Origin: Alphaproteobacteria bacterium
Lineage (GTDB): Bacteria > Pseudomonadota > Alphaproteobacteria > Micavibrionales > Micavibrionaceae
Length of the DNA stretch: 12,982 bases
Assembly: GCA_002701555.1 (NCBI GenBank)
Contig: NZVS01000066.1
Span: 1 to 12,982, forward strand
Direction: 5' to 3'
The notes beneath the pieces are model-generated. The model did no database searches. It saw only the letters and a list, made by a program, of their open reading frames with translations, and was not told where the DNA came from. Positions 1-5,497 of the stretch are shown one piece after another. Numbering within the stretch: position 1 is the first letter of the stretch; each line of letters starts with the position of its first letter. A program made the translations under genes and the position numbers.

Positions 1-95
1 AGGCGCGTAAGGTGCTTTTTTAAGTCGCCCTCGCGCAAATTTCCCTTGTTACGGTAGCTGGCAGGAATGTCTTTTAAATTATTGGTTTGTGTCAT
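1..95 (-). CDS. 5' end of an unidentified protein, possibly a MATE-family transporter
   Basis: Read on the minus strand, an ATG at 95-93 opens a frame that stays open to the window edge, giving 31 complete codons. The visible protein starts MTQTNNLKDIPASYRNKGNL and continues with a charged stretch ending DLKKHLTR. A cytoplasmic N-terminus of the type 'LxEGxxxxHLxRL' often precedes the first membrane helix of MATE-family transporters, so that is my guess, but no membrane segment lies inside the window. There is no clear Shine-Dalgarno sequence. The gene is divergent from the glycosyltransferase at 157, and the two starts are about 60 bp apart. An open frame of this length could arise by chance, so both the gene and its function are uncertain. 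Confidence 0.45.
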   Translation of the reverse strand, partial: MTQTNNLKDIPASYRNKGNLREGDLKKHLTR

Positions 96-115
96 GGCAC
101 ATAAACACTTATGAT
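87..115 (+). promoter_or_regulatory. Possible sigma70-type promoter for the glycosyltransferase operon
   Basis: TTGTGT at 87-92 and TATGAT at 110-115 are separated by 17 bp, which is the preferred spacing. Transcription would start near 122, about 35 nt before the ATG at 157. The -35 element overlaps the first codons of the divergent gene ending at 95. This is a pattern match only; the bases fit moderately well. Confidence 0.4.
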
Positions 116-156
116 TTTTCTGCGCCTGACGCAATCTTAAAACCGGATAGCCTCCC

Positions 157-1353
157 ATGAAAATTCTCTATTGCCACGATAATGTTTATTATAAGGATGA
201 TCAGGAAAAAAATTTTTCCGCCGGGCAATTTGGCTATGATTATTGGCAGCCCTATCTTGAAGCCTTTGGAAGTTTGACTGTTCTTGGTCGTGGAGAGCAT
301 TTACCCGATAATGCGGACATGCGAAAAATGTCGCGCAGTGATGGTCAGAATGTTGAAGTCAAAACTTTTAAAAATATTAATTCCCCACGGGGCCTTTGGG
401 CGCATAAGGCGCAGGTTACTTCTGCAATATTAAAAGAGGTTGGTAACAGCGACGGCGTTATCATCCGTGCTATGTCTGAAATTGGCTGGATAGCCTTTAA
501 AGAAGCAAGGCGGCTTGGACTACCAATTGCCCACGAACTCTCGGGCTGCCCTTGGGACAATACATGGAACCATGGGAGCCTGATTGGCAAGTTATATGCG
601 CCAGTAAGATATTTGCGCGCCCGTAAAGTCGCACGCGAGGCAGATGGTGTAATCTATGTCACCCGCGACTTTCTTCCAACGCGCTACCCTGCAAAGGGCC
701 TCACAGCTATCGCATCCAATGTAAGACTGGAAAAACCCAAACCAGCTGTTTTAGAAAGACGGAAAGAGAAAGTTGAAAGATCTTCCGCATATTTGTCAAT
801 CGGACTGATCGGTCAGCTTGATCATAAATTGAAAGGCATTGATGTTGCCATTAAAGCTCTGGCCGCATTTAAAGAAAAGCATCCTTCTTCAAATGTGAAC
901 CTACATCTTTTAGGTCCCGGAAACCCCAAAAAATACGAGACGCTTATAAAAGACTTGAACCTGACAAATAATATCAGCTTTGACGGGATTTTATCAGGTG
1001 GGCAAGCGGTCTATAACTGGCTGGACAATATTGATATCTATATCCAACCAAGCTTTCATGAGGGTTTGCCCCGCGCCCTGATAGAAGCCATGAGCCGCGG
1101 TTGCCCTTGTCTTGCCTCTACAGCTGGAGGAATACGCGAATTACTGGATGAAGATTTCCTTCACAAACCAGGTGACTATGATAAACTTGCGAAGGATATA
1201 GAAAAAATCCATACGTCCACACCTTCCGAATTAAAACAAATTTCTGAAACAAATTTTAAAAAGTCGCTACATTACACCTCTGAAAAACTGATACCTATAC
1301 GCCAAGAGTTTTGGGGGAAATTTGCCAATACAGTGAAACAACACCATGGTTGA
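157..1353 (+). CDS. GT4-type (GT-B fold) glycosyltransferase, family 1 signature
   Basis: This 398-aa protein is a retaining GT-B glycosyltransferase of the RfaB/WecX type, which moves a sugar from a nucleotide-sugar to a glycan or lipid-linked acceptor at the inner face of the membrane. The C-terminal nucleotide-sugar domain is clear. GLIGQLDHKLKGIDVAIKAL (residues 216-235) contains the basic KG position that contacts the diphosphate. PSFHEGLPRALIEAM (298-312) carries the E-x7-E pair, E302 and E310, followed by an AGGIRELL segment. The N-terminal half is a looser acceptor domain; NFSAGQFGYDYW near residue 20 is not a motif I recognise. There is no signal peptide or membrane helix. The ATG at 157 has only a weak upstream purine stretch, but the protein begins well for this fold (MKILYCHDN). 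The last 8 bp overlap the sulfotransferase gene, so the two are translationally coupled. The sugar and acceptor cannot be inferred. Confidence 0.9.
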   Translation: MKILYCHDNVYYKDDQEKNFSAGQFGYDYWQPYLEAFGSLTVLGRGEHLPDNADMRKMSRSDGQNVEVKTFKNINSPRGLWAHKAQVTSAILKEVGNSDGVIIRAMSEIGWIAFKEARRLGLPIAHELSGCPWDNTWNHGSLIGKLYAPVRYLRARKVAREADGVIYVTRDFLPTRYPAKGLTAIASNVRLEKPKPAVLERRKEKVERSSAYLSIGLIGQLDHKLKGIDVAIKALAAFKEKHPSSNVNLHLLGPGNPKKYETLIKDLNLTNNISFDGILSGGQAVYNWLDNIDIYIQPSFHEGLPRALIEAMSRGCPCLASTAGGIRELLDEDFLHKPGDYDKLAKDIEKIHTSTPSELKQISETNFKKSLHYTSEKLIPIRQEFWGKFANTVKQHHG

Positions 1354-2203
1354 TAAACATCTTCGAATTTTTGACAGGCCTTTTGCCCTTTCTATGGGGC
1401 CTCAAAGAGCCGGGACAAGTTGGCTGGACAGATATCTGCGTACGCGCGGTGATATTTGCTTGCCCTCTGAAGTTAAAGAGGTCTTTTACTTTGATCGTGA
1501 TTATAATAGGGGCACCGCACACTATACAGCACATTTTAAACCGATACAGGATTACAGGCTTATCATGGAAATATCCACGACCAGCTTTGATCACATAGAT
1601 GCTCCTGCACGTGTCTATGATACTCTTGGTCCGGATATAAAGTTGCTCTGCCCTTTAAGACACCCGGTCTTGAGATCTTATTCTTTGTATCTTCACTATA
1701 AAAGGTATGGCCTCGTGAGCGGCACTCTCCGCGAAGCGTGCAAGCAAAATCCTCAAATATTGGAAAGTAGCCATTATGCTGAAAACCTCGAACGCTGGAT
1801 GAAATATTATCCGCTCAATAAAATTCATTTTGTTTATCAGGAACAGTTGGAAGCAGACCAAGAGGAATACATTCATCAGGTCTGCGCAGCTTTGGATATA
1901 CCGTATATTCCTGCGCCAGAAGATGTTAAGGAGCGCTATAACGTTACTACCTATTCCAATTCCGGCGTAATTGCCACCTTGGCGCAACATACAGCCGATT
2001 GGCTACGACAAAGGCGAATTTATTTTATCATTAATTTTGCCAAAAAACTGGGCTTGAAAGAGCTCATTTTTGGAAAGGAAAACCCGGACGCAAAACGTGG
2101 TGGCATTCCAGAAGCCGAACATAAATGGCTTACGGAACGTCTTTTACCAGAAGTAAAAAAGCTGGAAGAATTACTGGGACGTGAAATAACAGAGTGGAAA
2201 TAA
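1346..2203 (+). CDS. PAPS-dependent sulfotransferase
   Basis: This 285-aa protein should transfer sulfate from 3'-phosphoadenosine-5'-phosphosulfate to a hydroxyl or amine, most likely on a carbohydrate. The 5'-phosphosulfate loop is GPQRAGTSWL (residues 18-27), near the N-terminus as expected, with Arg at the position often held by Lys. The 3'-phosphate site is RHPVLRSYSLYLH (105-117), where R105 and S111 are the expected ligands. The length matches soluble sulfotransferase domains (Pfam Sulfotransfer families), and there is no signal peptide. The start ATG lies inside the end of the glycosyltransferase gene (8-bp overlap, ATGGTTGA), which points to coupled translation and a shared pathway: one enzyme adds a sugar and the other sulfates it or a neighbouring residue. 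The stop codon sits against the minus-strand terminator of the tmRNA gene. Substrate unknown. Confidence 0.88.
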   Translation: MVDKHLRIFDRPFALSMGPQRAGTSWLDRYLRTRGDICLPSEVKEVFYFDRDYNRGTAHYTAHFKPIQDYRLIMEISTTSFDHIDAPARVYDTLGPDIKLLCPLRHPVLRSYSLYLHYKRYGLVSGTLREACKQNPQILESSHYAENLERWMKYYPLNKIHFVYQEQLEADQEEYIHQVCAALDIPYIPAPEDVKERYNVTTYSNSGVIATLAQHTADWLRQRRIYFIINFAKKLGLKELIFGKENPDAKRGGIPEAEHKWLTERLLPEVKKLEELLGREITEWK

Positions 2204-2236
2204 AATGGGCCGGTTCTGTTGCGAGGCCCGACCCAT
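2197..2236 (-). terminator. Rho-independent terminator of the tmRNA gene
   Basis: On the minus strand, ATGGGTCGG (2236-2228) pairs with CCGGCCCAT (2213-2205) to form a 9-bp stem with one G-U pair and a 14-nt loop. It is followed directly by TTTTATTT. The T-tract exists only in the minus direction, so it ends the tmRNA transcript. Its tail overlaps the stop codon and last codons of the convergent sulfotransferase gene. Confidence 0.8.
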
Positions 2237-2297
2237 GCCCCACCTTAGATAGTCAAAATCCAAGGAATTCAATTTTTGCAGTTAGTAACCTAATAAA

Positions 2298-2336
2298 TTA
2301 GGCGGCAAGGGCGAATGCGCCATTGTCATTAGCTGC
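2298..2336 (-). other. tmRNA tag-peptide reading frame
   Basis: The codons from 2336 down read GCA GCT AAT GAC AAT GGC GCA TTC GCC CTT GCC GCC TAA, giving AANDNGAFALAA. The start AANDN and the hydrophobic Ala-Ala end are characteristic of tmRNA degradation tags; the Ala-Ala end is recognised by ClpXP. I assume the resume codon is the GCA at 2336-2334 by analogy with related tags; the next GCT is also possible. Confidence 0.9.
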
Positions 2337-2447
2337 TACGACATTTGTGTTATCGTTTGCATTTATAATGCGTGGTCCTGTAACGAAGGTACCATCTCGA
2401 ACGCCGCTTAATATCTTTACTACGCATGTCGATCCTGTTTCGGCCCC

Positions 2448-2503
2448 ACAGAAGGACACAGAATAGATAAGACCTGCTCTCGATCAAATCTTCTATGCCC
2501 TTG
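2448..2503 (-). other. Internal transcribed spacer removed from pre-tmRNA
   Basis: These 56 nt lie between the encoded CCA end of the acceptor piece (2504) and the first G of the coding piece (2447). In permuted tmRNAs the matching segment is excised by tRNA-type processing, since both flanks form the tRNA-like acceptor stem. The boundaries are inferred from base pairing and from the CCA. Confidence 0.75.
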
Positions 2504-2594
2504 TGGTGGAGCCGCCGGGCACTGCCCCCGGGTCCATAGACGTTTATTCCACATCAGCGTTTAGCGTCATACTCACCACGAATGGTGATAATCT

Positions 2595-2624
2595 ATTATA
2601 TAGTATTTATAAGGTAAAAATCAA
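2595..2624 (-). promoter_or_regulatory. sigma70-type promoter of the tmRNA gene
   Basis: On the minus strand, TTGATT (2624-2619) and a perfect TATAAT (2600-2595) are 18 bp apart, placing the start of transcription near 2588, where the first hairpin of the pre-tmRNA begins. The -35 element overlaps the stop codon (2623-2621) of the upstream minus-strand gene, so the tmRNA promoter is embedded in that gene's end. Confidence 0.7.
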
Positions 2625-2983
2625 GAATTTGCGCTGACCAAAGAAGCACAGGACAATTCATCCATTTCGCGGCGTGCATCGGAAAAAAGGTGACCTTCCT
2701 GAACATTCATGGTCAATTTAACCTGTTTGGGCCATAATACATCAGTGATCTCTTTCACAGGACGTCCCGCAAGCAAATTTCTTTCTACAAAGTCCGCAAA
2801 TACAGGCATTTGGTAAGATTGGGCTAATAAAGCAGGACAAATTCCATAGCAATCTGCCAAGCTGATTATATCCTTATCAATTTTCTCATTCGTAAAATCT
2901 TTATCCAGAACTGCCATAGTTTCATACTTTCCCCAAAAAGGTTCATCTGAGCTGTAAACAGATAAGCGGGTGATTCGTTCCAT
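2621..2983 (-). CDS. Small protein of unknown function
   Basis: I do not recognise this protein. From the ATG at 2983 it has 120 residues; a TTG at 3004 would add seven. I prefer the ATG, although no clear Shine-Dalgarno sequence precedes either. It has no signal peptide or membrane segment and looks soluble and mildly acidic. Visible features are a CYGIC pair of cysteines near residue 45 in a hydrophobic stretch, an LLAGRPVKEI helix-like segment, and several tryptophans and tyrosines. It is divergent from thyA and ends exactly where the tmRNA promoter begins. A 21-codon frame with its own ATG (3054-2989) ends just ahead of this ATG and may be a leader or the remains of a longer N-terminus. 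Coding status is likely but not certain. Confidence 0.6.
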   Translation of the reverse strand: MERITRLSVYSSDEPFWGKYETMAVLDKDFTNEKIDKDIISLADCYGICPALLAQSYQMPVFADFVERNLLAGRPVKEITDVLWPKQVKLTMNVQEGHLFSDARREMDELSCASLVSANS

Positions 2984-2988
2984 ATTTG

Positions 2989-3054
2989 TTATTGCACTGC
3001 GCAAATGACATCATTGTTGATGAGCGCATTTTTTGAGTCCAAAAGCCACCTCAT
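2989..3054 (-). CDS. Possible 21-aa leader ORF upstream of the unknown gene
   Basis: On the minus strand an ATG at 3054-3052 opens 21 codons (MRWLLDSKNALINNDVICAV plus Q) ending in TAA at 2991-2989, five bases before the ATG at 2983. AAGGA lies upstream but only 2 nt from the ATG, which is too close for efficient initiation. A TATAAT on the same strand (3085-3080) could give a short leader. It could be a translational coupler, a frameshifted N-terminus of the downstream gene, or chance. Confidence 0.25.
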   Translation of the reverse strand: MRWLLDSKNALINNDVICAVQ

Positions 3055-3107
3055 ATTCCTTATACTTACTGTAAGAATCATTATATAGAAGTGGAGAAGA
3101 CGGTATT

Positions 3108-3902
3108 ATGAAGCAATATCACGATTTGATGCGCCATGTTTTAGAAAATGGCGCCAAAAAAGAAGATAGAACCGGTACAGGAACTTTAAGTGTCTTCGGT
3201 TACCAAATGCGGTTCAATCTCGAGGACGGCTTTCCGCTTGTTACAACAAAAAAACTTCATCTTAAATCAATCATTCATGAACTTCTTTGGTTTTTGAAAG
3301 GTGATACGAATGTAAGCTACTTACAAGAAAATGGCGTACGCATTTGGAATGAATGGGCAGATGAGAATGGCAATTTAGGCCCTGTTTATGGTCATCAATG
3401 GCGTTCATGGCCTTCACCTGATGGTCACAAAATTGACCAGATATCAAATGTGATTGAGCGCATAAAGAATAACCCGGATGATCGTCGTTTAATTGTGTCT
3501 GCATGGAACGTGGGTGACATTCCAAAAATGGCACTTCCTCCCTGCCACTGCTTCTTCCAGTTTTATGTAGCAGACGGAAAACTGTCCTGCCAATTATATC
3601 AGCGCAGCGCCGATATCTTCCTTGGTGTTCCCTTCAACATCGCTTCATATGCGCTTCTTACTTTGATGGTGGCTCAAGTTTGTGGCCTTAAACCTGGTGA
3701 CTTTGTGCACACATTTGGGGATGCACATATCTACTCCAATCACTTGGATCAGGTGGAACTGCAATTAAGCCGTGAACCATACAAGCTTCCTGAAATGCAT
3801 CTTAATCCGCACGTTAAAAATATCTTTGATTTCAAATACGAAGATTTTGAATTGGTTGGTTATGAGGCACATCCACACATCAAGGGTAAAGTTGCAGTTT
3901 AA
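3108..3902 (+). CDS. thyA: Thymidylate synthase (ThyA)
   Basis: ThyA converts dUMP and 5,10-methylene-tetrahydrofolate to dTMP and dihydrofolate in the cytoplasm. At 264 aa it matches the length of the E. coli enzyme. R21 sits in the phosphate-binding EDRTGTGTLSVFG segment; W80 and N81 lie in RIWNEW; the DDRRLIVSAWN motif is at 124-134; the catalytic Cys146 lies in LPPCHCFFQFY; QRSADIFLGVPFN (165-177) holds the dUMP-binding Asp169 and Asn177; and H207 and Y209 are in FGDAHIYSNH. GGAGA ends a suitable distance before the ATG. The stop TAA is followed directly by the folA ATG with no spacer, so the enzyme that makes dihydrofolate and the one that recycles it are tightly coupled. ThyA is the folate-dependent form, not the flavin-dependent ThyX. 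Confidence 0.98.
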   Translation: MKQYHDLMRHVLENGAKKEDRTGTGTLSVFGYQMRFNLEDGFPLVTTKKLHLKSIIHELLWFLKGDTNVSYLQENGVRIWNEWADENGNLGPVYGHQWRSWPSPDGHKIDQISNVIERIKNNPDDRRLIVSAWNVGDIPKMALPPCHCFFQFYVADGKLSCQLYQRSADIFLGVPFNIASYALLTLMVAQVCGLKPGDFVHTFGDAHIYSNHLDQVELQLSREPYKLPEMHLNPHVKNIFDFKYEDFELVGYEAHPHIKGKVAV

Positions 3903-4403
3903 ATGGTATCTGTTTCCATTATCGTCGCTGCATCTGAAAATAACGTTATAGGACGCGGCAATGAACTTGTCTGGCATATTCCAGAAGATTTTCGCTACTT
4001 TAAGGAAAAAACCTCTGGCAAGCCCTGTATCATGGGTCGCAAAACGTTTCAAAGCATCCTTGACCAGCTTGGCAAGCCTTTGCCAAAACGCACCAATATA
4101 GTTGTGACCCGCTCAGATTACGCGCATGACGGCGCAATATCCTGTCATTCGCTGGACGCTGCTATCAATCAGGCGAAGAGCGAACAGCCAGATGAAATTA
4201 TGATTTGCGGTGGGCAGCAGATTTACAAACAGGCGCTAGTAGATGGTTTGGTTGACAAAATCTACCTTACACGTGTTTTAGAAACATATGAGGGCGATGC
4301 CTTTTTTCCGGAATTAGATGAAAGCCTCTGGAACAAAACAGAAGAGCGGAAAAGTCAAACCACATCCCCGCCCTGCCTGTTTCAGGTTTTTGAAAAGACC
4401 TGA
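3903..4403 (+). CDS. folA: Dihydrofolate reductase
   Basis: This 166-aa enzyme reduces dihydrofolate to tetrahydrofolate with NADPH and is the target of trimethoprim. The N-terminal SIIVAASENNVIGRGNELVW is the usual first strand and Met20-type loop. The active-site acid is Asp29 in HIPEDF, aligned with E. coli Asp27. MGRKTFQS (44-51) and ICGGQQIY (101-108) are the NADPH-binding motifs. The start codon immediately follows the thyA stop, so initiation probably relies on ribosomes finishing thyA. Its last 22 bp overlap the convergent mrp gene inside an inverted repeat. Nothing suggests that it is a mobile resistance form. Confidence 0.97.
   Translation: MVSVSIIVAASENNVIGRGNELVWHIPEDFRYFKEKTSGKPCIMGRKTFQSILDQLGKPLPKRTNIVVTRSDYAHDGAISCHSLDAAINQAKSEQPDEIMICGGQQIYKQALVDGLVDKIYLTRVLETYEGDAFFPELDESLWNKTEERKSQTTSPPCLFQVFEKT
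4382..4403. repeat. Inverted repeat spanning both stop codons of folA and mrp
   Basis: The 22-bp overlap of the two convergent genes is itself a hairpin: 4382-4390 pairs with 4395-4403 (9 bp including one G-U on the plus strand) around a 4-nt TGAA loop. Each strand therefore ends a protein in FxKT followed by TGA. No T-tract follows on either side, so a conventional intrinsic terminator is not supported, although the structure could help transcription end in both directions. Confidence 0.6.
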
Positions 4404-5413
4404 GATCGCTTTACTATATCCTGCATAACATCGGCAGCATAATCTCCACCACCCCTGATCTTTATATCCAAGGGAATCGCTCCTAGGAACGGTATACTCC
4501 GCTTCTGGGCCTCTTCCGCGACATGACCATGATCAAAAATATGTGCCTCATGCCCGCAATTCTCACAAATATAGGTGGACATATTTTCAATGAGGCCAAG
4601 CACGGGCACATTCGTTTTATTAAACATTTCAATTGCTTTACGCGCATCAATCAAAGCCAGATCCTGCGGTGTCGAGACAATAATTGCACCTGTCAGAGGG
4701 ACCTTTTGTGCCATTGTTAATTGCGCATCACCTGTACCTGGTGGTAAATCGACTATCAAAGTATCAATGCCAGTCCAATCAACATCGCGTAGCATTTGGT
4801 AAATCGCGCTTTGCACCATCGGCCCACGCCATATCATCGGCGTGTCTTCTCCCACCAAGAAGCCGATCGACATAACTGATACATCCTTTGAAATTAAAGG
4901 AATAAGCTGTTTTTTATCGTTCAACTCAGGTTTTCTACCTTTTAAACCCATTAAATGCGGGATAGAGGGGCCATAAATATCCGCATCAAGTAAACCGACA
5001 GCGTGGCCATTTTTTGCTAATTCGACAGCCAATCCTGCTGCAACAGTTGATTTCCCAACACCTCCCTTGCCCGAAGCAACAGCGATGATGTTTTTGACGG
5101 GGAGGCTTAATGGCGGATTTTTATTCATGCCATGCGGATCTGGCACCTCCTTTGGGGGCGCTTTTTCAGCGGTCAATATCACAGATACCGATTTTGCATC
5201 AGGAAACGCATCTGTAACTTCATTTTCCACGTTTTGCCGAAAGTCTTCCAACTGCGCTCCCAAACTTCGATCTACTTTCAAAAGGATAGCGATCTGATCT
5301 TCTGAAATATCTGCATGTTCAACCATACCACTTTCCAGTAAATCACTTTCGTGGAGAGGGTTTTTTATTTCTTTCAAAACCTTAAGAAGAAAATCTTTGT
5401 TTAATCTTGTCAT
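4382..5413 (-). CDS. apbC: Mrp/ApbC-family iron-sulfur cluster carrier ATPase
   Basis: This 343-aa protein of the Mrp/NBP35 family carries and delivers [4Fe-4S] clusters in the cytoplasm in an ATP-dependent way. The first 85 or so residues resemble the MIP18/DUF59 domain found at the N-terminus of bacterial Mrp. The ParA-like NTPase domain follows: deviant Walker A SGKGGVGKS (114-122), LLDADIYGPSIPHLMG (141-156), RGPMVQSAIYQML (196-208), and VDLPPGTGDAQL (221-232). The cluster-binding C-x2-C is CENC (283-286), so the key ligands are present. It is divergent from hflK, with an 84-bp shared upstream region, and convergent with folA. Spacing before the ATG is AT-rich with a poor Shine-Dalgarno sequence. 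It sits between thyA-folA and hflKC but on the opposite strand, so it is probably transcribed alone. Confidence 0.95.
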   Translation of the reverse strand: MTRLNKDFLLKVLKEIKNPLHESDLLESGMVEHADISEDQIAILLKVDRSLGAQLEDFRQNVENEVTDAFPDAKSVSVILTAEKAPPKEVPDPHGMNKNPPLSLPVKNIIAVASGKGGVGKSTVAAGLAVELAKNGHAVGLLDADIYGPSIPHLMGLKGRKPELNDKKQLIPLISKDVSVMSIGFLVGEDTPMIWRGPMVQSAIYQMLRDVDWTGIDTLIVDLPPGTGDAQLTMAQKVPLTGAIIVSTPQDLALIDARKAIEMFNKTNVPVLGLIENMSTYICENCGHEAHIFDHGHVAEEAQKRSIPFLGAIPLDIKIRGGGDYAADVMQDIVKRSQVFSKT

Positions 5414-5429
5414 TTTTCTGGCCCAAACC

Positions 5430-5457
5430 TTGTTTTTCCACGTAAAAACGGTATTGT
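5430..5457 (+). promoter_or_regulatory. Possible promoter of the hflK-hflC operon
   Basis: TTGTTT (5430-5435) and TATTGT (5452-5457) are 16 bp apart in the 84-bp region between the divergent mrp and hflK genes, leaving a leader of roughly 35 nt before hflK. The match is moderate. The overlapping minus-strand TACAAT (5458-5453) has no well-spaced -35 for mrp; the nearest TTGAAA gives a 20-bp spacer. Confidence 0.35.
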
Positions 5458-5497
5458 AACGGATACATTCAGCTATCTTTTCAAAAGAGAGACTACT

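Larger units (their letters stand above)
2205..2588 (-). ncRNA. ssrA: tmRNA, circularly permuted two-piece form
   Basis: tmRNA rescues ribosomes stalled on broken mRNAs and tags the unfinished protein for proteolysis. On the minus strand the acceptor piece comes first: T-stem CCGGG (2531-2527), loop GGCAGTG (2526-2520), CCCGG (2519-2515), then acceptor strand CGGCTCC (2514-2508), discriminator A (2507) and an encoded CCA (2506-2504). After a 56-nt spacer (2503-2448) the coding piece starts with GGGGCCG (2447-2441), which pairs with CGGCTCC with one G-U, and continues GAAACAGGATCGAC, a tmRNA hallmark. The tag frame at 2336-2298 reads AANDNGAFALAA then TAA. Placing the 3' acceptor part before the 5' part is the permuted order known from Caulobacter and other alphaproteobacteria; the spacer is removed to leave two RNAs. 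The loop lacks the usual T-loop TTC. A 6-bp hairpin with a TTCG loop (2588-2573) lies at the predicted 5' end of the precursor. The exact mature ends opposite the spacer are not determined here. Confidence 0.95.

Noticed and set aside
1295..1598. Open frames on both strands across the glycosyltransferase-sulfotransferase junction
   Set aside because: They overlap well-supported genes with clear motifs, lack Shine-Dalgarno sequences, and their translations look random.
2221..2620. Possible mobile-element or attachment-site remnant in the gene-poor stretch
   Set aside because: The sequence is fully explained by the tmRNA gene. tmRNA genes are common integration sites, but no integrase gene or duplicated tmRNA end is visible here.
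3065..3075. CTTAC-T-GTAAG inverted repeat upstream of thyA as an operator
   Set aside because: The arms are only 5 bp with a single central base in AT-rich DNA, and no regulator site is recognised; it may be chance.
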